NCBI RefSeq assembly: GCF_018398875.1
Contig: NZ_JAGWDK010000002.1
Coordinates: 310,001 to 374,000 of the forward strand
DNA: 64,000 bases
Direction of reading: 5' to 3'
DNA from: Bradyrhizobium sp. sGM-13
GTDB lineage: Bacteria > Pseudomonadota > Alphaproteobacteria > Rhizobiales > Xanthobacteraceae
A program made the position numbers and the translations under genes. Under the pieces are notes generated by a model that was not told the origin of the DNA, ran no database searches, and saw only the letters and a list, made by a program, of their open reading frames with translations. The number at the start of each line of letters is the position of its first letter. The first letter of the stretch is position 1. Shown piece by piece: positions 27,402 to 35,960 of the stretch.

Positions 27402-28604
27402 ATGCGTCGGCTGGTCATCGTGTCATCACTGCTGTGCGGCTGGGCAACGTCCGCCCTCGCGCAATTTTCCGACAACAAGATCGTCATCGGTGTGATGGGT
27501 GATCAAAGCGGAGTCGTCGCTGATGTCGGCGGACCCGGATCGATCCTGGCGGCCCGTATGGCGGTTGAGGATTCGGGCGGGACTGCTGGCAGTGTCCCCA
27601 TCGAGATCATTACTGCCGACCATCAGAATAAGCCCGACGTCGCGTCTGCGATTGCCCGCGAATGGTTCGACCGGCGCGGCGTCGACGTCGTCGTCGACCT
27701 GCCGCATTCCGGTGTGGTCTTCGGGTTGATGGCGATTGCCACCGAAAAAAAGCGCTCCCTGATGATATCCGGCGCCGCCAGCGTGGAGATAACCGGAGGG
27801 CGCTGCTCCCCCTTTGCCACGCACTGGACTGATGACACTTACTCGCTCGCGCGCGGGACCGCCGCGGCCCTGATGCAGCAGGACCTGAAGTCCTGGTATT
27901 TTCTCACCGCGGATTACGCATTCGGCCACGATCTCGAAAAGGACGCTTCGCGCGTCGTCGAGGAACGTGGAGGTAAGGTGGTTGGAAGCGCTCGCCACCC
28001 CCTGAGCACGGCCGATTTCTCCGCGCTTCTGCTCCGTGCGAAATCCTCGCAAGCGCAGGTAGTAGCGCTGGCCAGCGCCGGCGCTGACACCGTCAACGCC
28101 ATCAAGCAGGCTGGTCAGTTCGGTATCATGCGCGGTGGCCAGCGTGTCGCGGCTCTCCACGCATTCGTCACCGACATCAACAGTGTCGGTCTCGAAGCGG
28201 CTCAGGGCCTGATCATCACCAGCGGCTTTTACTGGAATGACACCGATGGGACTCGCGCCTTTTCTGAGCGCTTTTTCAAAGCTCATGGACGCATGCCGAC
28301 CCGTGAACAAGCCGGCGTCTATACGAGTGTGCTGCACTATCTCAAGGCCGCCAGCAAAGCGAAGACTGACGATGCCGCGGTCGTGAATACGGAAATGCGA
28401 AAGCTGCCCGTCGATAAATTCGGCCGGCAAGTCCACATTCAGGAAAACGGTCGCGTCGTCTACGATCTCGGTGTTTATCGTGTGAAGACCGCGGCCGAGA
28501 GCAAAGCTCCCTGGGACTACTATGAGCGCATCGCCACGGTTTCGGCCGACACCGCCTTTCGCTCGATCGATACCGCGGGCTGCGCCGCTCCGAGCGTTCG
28601 ATGA
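27402..28604 (+). CDS. ABC transporter substrate-binding protein, branched-chain amino acid type
   Basis: The ATG at 27402 follows AGGAGAG and opens with a signal peptide (MRRLVIVSSLLCGWATSALA, cleavage after ALA). The mature part matches type I periplasmic binding proteins of the LivJ family: KIVIGVMGDQSGVVADVGGPG, VDVVVDLPHSGVV, WYFLTADYAFGHDLEKDA. Length is 400 residues. Family members bind amino acids, amides, urea, aromatic acids and others, so the substrate is open. The operon context points to a phosphonoacetate conjugate or related compound. The stop overlaps the next gene's ATG. Confidence 0.88.
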   Translation: MRRLVIVSSLLCGWATSALAQFSDNKIVIGVMGDQSGVVADVGGPGSILAARMAVEDSGGTAGSVPIEIITADHQNKPDVASAIAREWFDRRGVDVVVDLPHSGVVFGLMAIATEKKRSLMISGAASVEITGGRCSPFATHWTDDTYSLARGTAAALMQQDLKSWYFLTADYAFGHDLEKDASRVVEERGGKVVGSARHPLSTADFSALLLRAKSSQAQVVALASAGADTVNAIKQAGQFGIMRGGQRVAALHAFVTDINSVGLEAAQGLIITSGFYWNDTDGTRAFSERFFKAHGRMPTREQAGVYTSVLHYLKAASKAKTDDAAVVNTEMRKLPVDKFGRQVHIQENGRVVYDLGVYRVKTAAESKAPWDYYERIATVSADTAFRSIDTAGCAAPSVR

Positions 28605-29422
28605 CGACCCTCATTCTTGATCGTCCGCAGCGGGCAGCCGCGCCAATTGCCTCGGCTGTCCGAAAGCGTGCTGCAACTTCGCTGCTGAGCGCCCGCGACC
28701 TGACTGTTCGTTTCGGCGATTTCGAAGCGCTTCGCGGCGTCTCGATCGATCTCGACGCAAGGTCGATCCATGCGGTGATCGGGCCCAATGGGGCAGGCAA
28801 GACGACGTTATTCAACGTGATCAGCGGCTTTATGAAGCCGACCGCCGGCCACGTTCATCTCAACGATGTGGATGTGACTGCGGTCTCGCCGAACCGTCTT
28901 GCGCGGCTCGGGCTGGCCCGATCGTTTCAGATATGCTCGATTTTTCCAAATCTCTCCGTCGCCGATAATGTCCGCACGGCACTGGCGCTGAACGTGCGGG
29001 GTCTGCAGCTCCTGCGCGGCCGTTCGAGACGGAACGAAAATGAAGCAACGGTCCGGCATCTTCTCGATCAAGGCGGGTTGACAGACGAAAGCGAACGCCG
29101 CGCCGCGGATCTACCCTATGGTCGCCGGCGACTGCTTGAAATCGTCACGACGATCGCCATTGCGCCGAAATTTCTGCTGCTCGACGAGCCCACTGCGGGT
29201 CTCGCCCGGGAAGACATCGCGCCTGTCGCGGCCCTGATCAAGACGGTCGCCGCCACCTGCGGCGTCCTTTTGGTCGAACACAATCTGCAGGTCGTGAAAA
29301 GTCTGGCAGCGAAGGTCACGGTGCTCGCGGAAGGCTCGGTCCTCTGCGAGGGCAGCTACGACGAGGTCGCGCGCGACCCTCGCGTGATCAGCGCCTACAT
29401 CGGGGCCGAGTGTCGTGCCTGA
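28601..29422 (+). CDS. ABC transporter ATPase (LivG type)
   Basis: This 273-residue protein has Walker A GPNGAGKTT (residues ~63-71), a Q-loop region (FQICSIFPNLSVADN) and Walker B FLLLDEPTAG. It ends with DPRVISAYIGAE, typical of LivG. The C-loop in front of Walker B reads DLPYGRRRLLEI, an LSYG-like variant. An N-terminal extension of about 28 residues precedes the ABC domain. It overlaps the substrate-binding protein gene by four bases and the LivF-type frame follows at once. Confidence 0.92.
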   Translation: MTTLILDRPQRAAAPIASAVRKRAATSLLSARDLTVRFGDFEALRGVSIDLDARSIHAVIGPNGAGKTTLFNVISGFMKPTAGHVHLNDVDVTAVSPNRLARLGLARSFQICSIFPNLSVADNVRTALALNVRGLQLLRGRSRRNENEATVRHLLDQGGLTDESERRAADLPYGRRRLLEIVTTIAIAPKFLLLDEPTAGLAREDIAPVAALIKTVAATCGVLLVEHNLQVVKSLAAKVTVLAEGSVLCEGSYDEVARDPRVISAYIGAECRA

Positions 29423-29432
29423 GGCGGTTTCG

Positions 29433-30122
29433 ATGCGCCTATCGAACGTGCAAGCGTGGTACGGCGATTCTCAGGCGCTGTTCGGCGTCGGGTTCGCGGT
29501 TCGGCCAGGCGAGGTGACCTGTCTAGTTGGCCGCAATGGCGCGGGTAAGACAACCATCCTTCGCGCCATCATGGGTTTACTGCCGCGACAAACCGGCAGC
29601 ATTATCTTGTCGGGGCGCGAAGCAAGCGGAATGCGCCCATATGAGCGTACTCGGTTCGGCATCGGCTATTGCCCCGAGGAGCGGGCGATCTTCTCCAGCC
29701 TTACCGTCGAGGAGAATCTTGCCCTTCCTCCGGCGGTTCGCGCCGCGGGCATGGCCAAGGCCGATATCTTCGCGCTGTTCCCGAATCTTCGCACGAGGGG
29801 ACGCCACTATGGCGACCAGCTCAGCGGCGGCGAGCAGCAAATGCTCGCCATCGCGAGGATTTTGCGCACAGGCGCGCAGACGCTTCTTTTGGACGAACCC
29901 ACGGAGGGACTGGCGCCGGTCATCGTGAAACAGATCGAGCATGTGCTGATCGAACTCAAGCGACGCGACTACACGATCCTGCTTGTGGAACAGAACCTCG
30001 ACTTCGTCCTGCATCTGGCCGATCGGGTGGTGGCGATCGAAAACGGTTCGGTTGTGGACGACCTCGAAACCCGAGGTGGCGAGTACGTCAGGGCTCGGCT
30101 CCTCGAACGTCTAGCGCTGTGA
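29433..30122 (+). CDS. ABC transporter ATPase (LivF type)
   Basis: This 229-residue protein has Walker A GRNGAGKTT, signature LSGGEQQMLAIARIL and Walker B LLLDEPTEGLAP. The sequence starting MRLSNVQAWYGDSQALFGV is typical of LivF. I chose ATG at 29433, eight bases after GAGG; a GTG at 29415 overlapping the previous gene would add six residues. It probably dimerises with the LivG-type subunit to power the fused permease encoded seven bases downstream. Confidence 0.9.
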   Translation: MRLSNVQAWYGDSQALFGVGFAVRPGEVTCLVGRNGAGKTTILRAIMGLLPRQTGSIILSGREASGMRPYERTRFGIGYCPEERAIFSSLTVEENLALPPAVRAAGMAKADIFALFPNLRTRGRHYGDQLSGGEQQMLAIARILRTGAQTLLLDEPTEGLAPVIVKQIEHVLIELKRRDYTILLVEQNLDFVLHLADRVVAIENGSVVDDLETRGGEYVRARLLERLAL

Positions 30123-30129
30123 TTCCTGC

Positions 30130-32046
30130 ATGACAGATCTCATCCTCGGCTACCTTACGATCGGCCTCGTCAACGGCTCGTTCTATGCGCTGCTTAGTCT
30201 CGGGCTAGCGCTTATCTTCGGCCTTCTCAACATTCTCAACATGACGCATGGCGTGCTCTACATGATGGGCGCTTTTGCCGCATGGGCCGGCTCTCGTTAT
30301 CTCGGATTGGGGTATTTCGGGGGGCTGATTTTCGCACCGGTCTGCGTAGCTGCTTTCGGCATCATCCTCGAACGTTCGTTGCTGCGTCGAACCTATGGCC
30401 TCGACCCGCTCTACGGATTCATGCTGACGTTCGGCGCGGCGATGGTCGTTCAGGGTGGCTTCCAGGCCTATTTCGGTTCGACCGGACTTCCCTACGCCGC
30501 GCCGGATTGGCTATCCGGCGGGCTGGATCTCGGTTTTCTGTATTTCCCTGCATACCGACTTTGGGTCGTCGCCGTGGCGCTTGTCATATGTGTGAGCGTC
30601 TGGATCGCAATTGCGCGCACGCGTCTTGGCTCGGTTCTGCGCGCGTCGTCCGAAAATGCAGCTACTGCCGAAGCGCTCGGCGTCGGCGTGCCTCATGTTT
30701 TCGCCGCCACTTTCGCCCTGGGCGCCGCCCTGGCGGGACTGGCAGGCGCGCTGGCCGCGCCGATCTACCAGGTCAGCCCTCTGATGGGCTCGGACATCCT
30801 GCTTATCGTATTTGCAATCATCGTCATCGGCGGCATGGGCTCGATCGGAGGAACCATCGTCTCGAGCTATGCCCTCGCGCTGATCGAGAGCCTTACACAG
30901 GCGCTGGTCCCGCAGGCGGCAAGCTTCATCGTCTTCGCCTTCATGTGCGTTGTGCTTCTGCTTCGGCCGCAAGGGCTGTTCGGCATTTCGGTGGTCCGAT
31001 CCCACGAATTCCTGGCGGCCCGGCTTCCGTGGATTGAGCCTGCGGATAAGGAAACCGCCGCCGAACGCTTGACCGGCATGGTGCCGGTACTCGCCGCCGT
31101 TGCCGCGCTTTTGGCACTGCCGATGCTGCTCTATCCCGTCTACCTGATGAAGATCTTCTGTTTCACGATCTTCGCCGCCTCATTCAATTTCCTGCTGGGA
31201 TTTGCCGGCATCATGTCCTTTGGCCAGGCGGCCTTGTTCGGTACTGCGGCCTATCTCACAGCGCATGCGGCGAGAGAGTGGGCGCTGTCACCGGAAGCCG
31301 CGATCGGCGTCGGGATAGCGGCGGCGCTCGTTCTCGGTTTCGTCATGGGCGTCTTTGCGATCAGACGCCGGGGCATCTATCAGGCCATGATCACGCTGGC
31401 GATCGCGCAGATGGTCTATTTTGTCTATGTGCAGGCCAGCTTTACACATGGCGAGGATGGCATCCAGTCAGTCCCCCGCGGGATGTTGCTGGGGCTGATC
31501 GATCTTCGCAACGACACCAATGTTTACTGGCTCTGCGCTGCCGCCATGCTCGGTGTGCTCTTCGGTCTGCGCCGTCTGATCAACTCCCCGTTCGGGATGA
31601 TGTTGATCGCCATTCGCGACAATGAACGCCGGGCTCTGTCGCTGGGGCACAATGTTGACGCATACAAACTCGCTGCATTCGGCATCGCCGCTTTCTGCGC
31701 CGGCATTGCCGGCTCGATGAGCGCCATCGTCTTTCAGTTGGCCACATTGTCCGGCGTGCATTGGCATCTCTCGGGCGAAGCCGTGCTGATGGCGTTGATC
31801 GGCGGTATCGGAACATTCGGCGGACCTCTCGTCGGCGCCGCCGTGTTGGTGACGATGCAGCATTTCCTATCGTCGTTCGGCGCCTGGATCGTGGCAATCC
31901 AGGGAGCCGTCTTTGTTCTGTGCGTCCTGCTGTTTCGCGACGGGTTATTGCCCCATGCCCTTGCACTCGCCGCAAATCTTCGCCGGCAGGACGCAACGTC
32001 GAAAACGAGCGGGACGCCGCAAGCTGTGGAGGCTGTCGGCCAATGA
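30130..32046 (+). CDS. ABC transporter permease, LivH-LivM fusion
   Basis: This 638-residue membrane protein joins two permeases. Residues 1-~295 match LivH (LVNGSFYALLSLGLALIFGLLNILNMTHG, GIILERSLLRRTYG, GGMGSIGGTIVSSYALALIE). Residues ~315-620 match LivM (NFLLGFAGIMSFGQAALFGTAAYLTA, IRRRGIYQAMITLAIAQMVYFVY, AIRDNERRALSLGHNV). A cytoplasmic linker (PWIEPADKETAAERL) separates them. Single-chain fusions of this pair occur in some proteobacteria. It replaces two subunits of a five-component importer; its stop overlaps the amidase ATG. Confidence 0.92.
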   Translation: MTDLILGYLTIGLVNGSFYALLSLGLALIFGLLNILNMTHGVLYMMGAFAAWAGSRYLGLGYFGGLIFAPVCVAAFGIILERSLLRRTYGLDPLYGFMLTFGAAMVVQGGFQAYFGSTGLPYAAPDWLSGGLDLGFLYFPAYRLWVVAVALVICVSVWIAIARTRLGSVLRASSENAATAEALGVGVPHVFAATFALGAALAGLAGALAAPIYQVSPLMGSDILLIVFAIIVIGGMGSIGGTIVSSYALALIESLTQALVPQAASFIVFAFMCVVLLLRPQGLFGISVVRSHEFLAARLPWIEPADKETAAERLTGMVPVLAAVAALLALPMLLYPVYLMKIFCFTIFAASFNFLLGFAGIMSFGQAALFGTAAYLTAHAAREWALSPEAAIGVGIAAALVLGFVMGVFAIRRRGIYQAMITLAIAQMVYFVYVQASFTHGEDGIQSVPRGMLLGLIDLRNDTNVYWLCAAAMLGVLFGLRRLINSPFGMMLIAIRDNERRALSLGHNVDAYKLAAFGIAAFCAGIAGSMSAIVFQLATLSGVHWHLSGEAVLMALIGGIGTFGGPLVGAAVLVTMQHFLSSFGAWIVAIQGAVFVLCVLLFRDGLLPHALALAANLRRQDATSKTSGTPQAVEAVGQ

Positions 32047-33392
32047 ATGACGTATCAGGCACCCAGAGGCTGGCGCTCGTTTCGAATAGCAAGCGATTGA
32101 ATGAATTGTCGGCTTGCACGATCGTCAGTGCGATCCGCGATCGCCTGATAACGGCGACATCCGTGATGGAAGCCTGCCTGGAGCGGATTGCCGTTCGCGA
32201 ACCGCAGGTGAAGGCCTGGAGCTTCCTGGATGTCGATCTGGCGCGGGAACGCGCGCGGCTGGCGGATGAATGGCAGGCCGCGCGATTCCCGCTCGGCCCG
32301 TTGCATGGTCTGCCGGTAGGCGTGAAGGATGTGTTCGATACCAGCGACATGCCGTCCGAATATGGCAGCGGAAGCTTGCGTGGGCGTCGGCCGACCGAAA
32401 ACGCGGATGCCGTCACCGTGTTGCACCGGGCCGGAGCCCTCATCGTTGGCAAGACCAGCACGTCCGAATTCGGAATGTATCATCCCGGTCCGACGCATAA
32501 TCCCCTGGATCTGTCGCGCTCACCGGGCGTGTCGTCGGCAGGGTCCGCGGCGGCCGTTGTCGATCACATGGTTCCGCTGGCGCTCGGCACCCAACACACG
32601 GCATCCACGACACTACCAGCTTCGTTTTGCGGCGCGTTCGCTTTTAAGCCGTCGCTGAATTTCACGAGCATGCGGGCATCGAACGTGCTGGTCCCCCGCA
32701 TGGCGCATGTAGGTCTGATGGCGCGCTCGGTCGACGACCTCGCGCTGTTTGCCGGAGCATTCGATCGTCGGCTCGCGGAGGTCGAAGCGCTGCGACATCC
32801 GCCCAGGCTAGGTTTGGTCCGCGGGCCGGGCTGGCACATGGTAAGTCCGGACGCGCGTCAAGCTCTCGATCGTTTGGTCGCCGGACTGCCTGCAGCGGTG
32901 GTCGCGGTCGATCTTCCGGGCGAATTCGATACGGCGCTTGAGGTTGTGCTTGGCCTTCTCAATGCTCACCTGGCATACCGTTTCGGTGCCCTGCCGGAGG
33001 AAACGTTCCGCAGCTTCTGTCCTCCGCTGCAGGAGGGCATCGTTGCCGGGCGTGCGTTGAGCGCCGCGCGCTATCTCGAACTCGAGGCCATGGCCGACCG
33101 GCTCACCGCTCTGGCCGCGGCATTATTTCGTGATCATGACGCCTTGATCACGCTATCCGCGCCGGGAGAGGCCACGCGCCTTGAGGAGGGGCCGGGCTCC
33201 GGCGTCATGTCCATGCCCTGGAGCCTGTGCGGATTACCGACTGTGTCCTTACCGCTGCTGCGCGGCATGAATGGCATGCCGATCGGCGTTCAGCTCGTTG
33301 GTTGCCAGGGGAGCGATCGCAATCTTTTGCGCGTGGCGGCATGGCTCACGGATGCTGTACTGAACGACGGGTCTTCTCATGAACAAGTCTAA
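32043..33392 (+). CDS. Amidase signature family hydrolase
   Basis: This 449-residue enzyme has the amidase-signature catalytic triad at Lys95 (GLPVGVKDVFDT), Ser164 (SPGVSSAGSAAA) and Ser188. Spacing between them is 69 and 24 residues, as in well-studied members such as malonamidase. The nucleophile loop reads GTQHTASTTLPASF instead of the usual GTDTGGSIRIPA, so the substrate pocket is altered. Placement between an importer and phosphonoacetate hydrolase suggests it cleaves an amide-linked phosphonoacetate or imported amide before PhnA acts. That link is inference. ATG at 32043 overlaps the permease stop. Confidence 0.85.
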   Translation: MNDVSGTQRLALVSNSKRLNELSACTIVSAIRDRLITATSVMEACLERIAVREPQVKAWSFLDVDLARERARLADEWQAARFPLGPLHGLPVGVKDVFDTSDMPSEYGSGSLRGRRPTENADAVTVLHRAGALIVGKTSTSEFGMYHPGPTHNPLDLSRSPGVSSAGSAAAVVDHMVPLALGTQHTASTTLPASFCGAFAFKPSLNFTSMRASNVLVPRMAHVGLMARSVDDLALFAGAFDRRLAEVEALRHPPRLGLVRGPGWHMVSPDARQALDRLVAGLPAAVVAVDLPGEFDTALEVVLGLLNAHLAYRFGALPEETFRSFCPPLQEGIVAGRALSAARYLELEAMADRLTALAAALFRDHDALITLSAPGEATRLEEGPGSGVMSMPWSLCGLPTVSLPLLRGMNGMPIGVQLVGCQGSDRNLLRVAAWLTDAVLNDGSSHEQV

Positions 33393-34671
33393 TCTGGCCC
33401 TGACCGATGCCGCGTCCTATCTCGCTGAGAGACCTCTGGTGACAGTGAACGGGCGCGCCTATGCGTGGCCGAAACGTCCCGCTGTGGTCATCTGTTTCGA
33501 CGGCTGCGATCCGACCTATATCGAGTCTGCCAGCGCCGCCGGGGCCATCCCTGCCATCGACCGGATGCGGCGCGAAGGCTTCTCAGCCTCCGCGCTCGCG
33601 GCAATGCCCACATTCACCAATCCCAACAACGTGTCCATCGTCTGCGGCGTGCCGCCCGCCGTTCACGGCGTCTCCGGCAATTTCTATCTCGACCGCGATA
33701 CCGGCGCAGAAATCATGATGGTGGACGCGACTCCGGTGCGCGCGCCGACTATTCTGGCAGCGTTCTCGCAAGCGGGAGCCAAGATTGCCGCCGTTACTGC
33801 CAAGGACAAGCTGCGCAGGGCACTCGGTCATGGGCTCGACGGCATCGCTTTCTCTGCCGAGAAGGCCGATGAGGCGACCGATGCGGAGAACGGCATCTCC
33901 GCAATCGGCGCGCTGGTGGGGCGTGGAGCGCCAGGCCAGTATTCCGCCGATCTTTCCTTGTTCGTGCTCGACGCCGGAATTCGCCTGCTTGAAATCCGCC
34001 GGCCAGACCTGATTTATCTGTCGCTTTCCGATTATGTGCAGCACAAGCATGCGCCGGATGCACCCGAAGCGATTGCCTTTATGCGTGCGGTGGACCAGCG
34101 GCTCGCAAGGTTGCTCGGGCTCGGCGCCTGCCTCGGGATTGTCGCCGACCATGGCATGAATGACATGGCCCACCCGGGCGGCGAGCCAAACGTCGTCTAT
34201 CTCGGCGACCTGCTGGATGCCGCCTTCGGTGAGGGCACAACCCGCGTCATCTGTCCGATAACAGATCCCTTCGTGCGTCACCACGGCGCCCTGGGCGGCT
34301 TTGTCCGTGTCCATCTGCAACGGACGGAGCCTTCCAGCGCCACGGTGTTGAATTTCATTCGGCAGATTCCCGGCGTCTGTATGGCCATGCCGCGTGAGGA
34401 AGCGTGCCTGCGCTTCGAGCTGCCGGAAGATCGCGAAGGCGACATCGCCGTGGTGGCCAGGTCGGGCGTCGCCCTTGGCGCCCATGCCCGCGACCACGAC
34501 ATTTCGCAGCTCTCGGGCGAGCGGCTGCGTTCTCATGGCGGGCTCGCCGAGCAGGTGGTGCCGTTCATCCTCTCTCATCCGCTCAAGGCCGGACTGGTCG
34601 AGGGCAGCGCAGGGAAACCGCTCCGCAACTACGATGTTTTCTCAGTCCTGCTCAACGACGTGGAAGTCTGA
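33379..34671 (+). CDS. phnA: Phosphonoacetate hydrolase PhnA
   Basis: This enzyme cleaves the C-P bond of phosphonoacetate to acetate and phosphate. It is a two-zinc member of the alkaline phosphatase superfamily. The 430-residue sequence has the N-terminal metal motif VVICFDGCDP (Asp41) and nucleophile Thr80 in PTFTNPNNVSIVCGVPPAVHG. Further metal ligands are in LSDYVQHKH and VADHGMND and a C-terminal His in HGGLAEQVVPF. The VNGRAYAWP N-terminus and TFTNPNN motif resemble the characterised Pseudomonas enzyme as I remember it. The start overlaps the amidase gene by 14 bases. Confidence 0.9.
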   Translation: MNKSNLALTDAASYLAERPLVTVNGRAYAWPKRPAVVICFDGCDPTYIESASAAGAIPAIDRMRREGFSASALAAMPTFTNPNNVSIVCGVPPAVHGVSGNFYLDRDTGAEIMMVDATPVRAPTILAAFSQAGAKIAAVTAKDKLRRALGHGLDGIAFSAEKADEATDAENGISAIGALVGRGAPGQYSADLSLFVLDAGIRLLEIRRPDLIYLSLSDYVQHKHAPDAPEAIAFMRAVDQRLARLLGLGACLGIVADHGMNDMAHPGGEPNVVYLGDLLDAAFGEGTTRVICPITDPFVRHHGALGGFVRVHLQRTEPSSATVLNFIRQIPGVCMAMPREEACLRFELPEDREGDIAVVARSGVALGAHARDHDISQLSGERLRSHGGLAEQVVPFILSHPLKAGLVEGSAGKPLRNYDVFSVLLNDVEV

Positions 34672-34673
34672 CT

Positions 34674-35960
34674 ATGCGTCGCGCCGTCCTCGTCATCCTC
34701 GATGGCCTGCGCCGCGATCTCGTGACGCGGCAGACCACACCTCGTCTTGCCGCCTTCGCCGAGCGCGCTGAGCAGTTCTCTGCTCATCGCACGGTGTTTC
34801 CGTCCTGCACGCGGGTGGTCTCGGCGAGCCTGGCGACCGGTTGCCATCCGGCCCGCCACGGCTTGCAGGGCAACACCATGGCGCTCATGGAAGACGGGCG
34901 CCTCGTTCGGCACGACGCGGGTCGCCCCGACTTCCTCCAGCACAAGCGGCGCGTCACCGGCCGCGCGCTGGCCGTGCCAACTTTGGCCGAGCGCTTAACG
35001 GACAGCGGCGGCGCCATCATCTTTAGCAACGTTTCACCAGGAGCAGCCTATGCGCACGATCCGGATGGATTTGGGCGGGTCTATCATCGCGCCGGATCGT
35101 TCGGCCGCGGCCGGGTCCCGCTACCGCAGGATGAGCAACTTCGCGTCACACTGGACGTAGAGGGCGACCGGGCAATGACCGAGCGCTTCATCCGCGAAGC
35201 GGTGTTGCCTCCGTCCGATCCTCCTGCGCTTGCGGTGCTGTGGCTCGGCGAGCCGGATGCCACGCAGCACGCCTTGCCCATGGGATCGCCCGGTCATCTT
35301 GCGGTGTTGCAAGAGGCAGATCGCAATGCCGATCGCGTCATGGACGCGGTGGCCACGCTCGCCGACAGGGACGATATTCTTCTGCTGATTGGATCAGATC
35401 ACGGCCATCAGACCGTCTCCGGCGTCATCGACATCGACGAAGAACTGGTTACAGCCGGATTGAAGGAGAGCCTTGAATCAACCGACGTGGTCGTCGCCTC
35501 GAACGGTACCTCCGCGTTGCTTTACGTCCATCCCGATTTCGTCGCGCGCGCGCCGTTGGTCGGCGATTTCCTCGCCAATCAGGAATGGGCGGAAACGGTT
35601 CTCGATGGCGCCGCATTGGCGTCGGTGGGGCAGGGCCGGGACCACGGCCTCGCATTTGCGGTCTCAATGCGCGCGAGCGAGGAGCCCAATACCTACGGCG
35701 TGGCTGGCATCAGCCTCGTCGCGGAGCGCGCCGGTGGCAAGGCAGATATCCTCGGCAGCGGCCAGCACGGTGGCCTCGGCGCAGGCGAGCAAGCGCCCTT
35801 TCTCATGATCGACGGCGCGGGCTTCAGCCCTGGCGCCGCGAGGCAGCAGCCTTCCTGCATCATCGACATCGCGCCAACCATTCTTACGCATCTCGGGCTT
35901 CCCGCCTCCGGAATGGACGGGCGTCCGCTCCAGGCAGTGCGGGGAGGCCACGATGGCTGA
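34674..35960 (+). CDS. Alkaline phosphatase superfamily phosphodiesterase/pyrophosphatase-like protein
   Basis: This 428-residue protein is a nucleotide-pyrophosphatase/phosphodiesterase-type member of the same superfamily as PhnA. It shows Asp10 in VILDGLRRD, a nucleophile candidate Thr46 in FPSCTRVVSASLATGCHPARHGLQGN, LGEPDATQHA, and GSDHGHQT. The C-terminal DIAPTILTHLGLP...DGRPL is typical of the group. It starts two bases after phnA and overlaps the ABC ATPase gene. A phosphonate monoester or a phosphodiester from the CUT1 importer is a plausible substrate. A signal peptide is absent, so it acts in the cytoplasm. Confidence 0.82.
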   Translation: MRRAVLVILDGLRRDLVTRQTTPRLAAFAERAEQFSAHRTVFPSCTRVVSASLATGCHPARHGLQGNTMALMEDGRLVRHDAGRPDFLQHKRRVTGRALAVPTLAERLTDSGGAIIFSNVSPGAAYAHDPDGFGRVYHRAGSFGRGRVPLPQDEQLRVTLDVEGDRAMTERFIREAVLPPSDPPALAVLWLGEPDATQHALPMGSPGHLAVLQEADRNADRVMDAVATLADRDDILLLIGSDHGHQTVSGVIDIDEELVTAGLKESLESTDVVVASNGTSALLYVHPDFVARAPLVGDFLANQEWAETVLDGAALASVGQGRDHGLAFAVSMRASEEPNTYGVAGISLVAERAGGKADILGSGQHGGLGAGEQAPFLMIDGAGFSPGAARQQPSCIIDIAPTILTHLGLPASGMDGRPLQAVRGGHDG

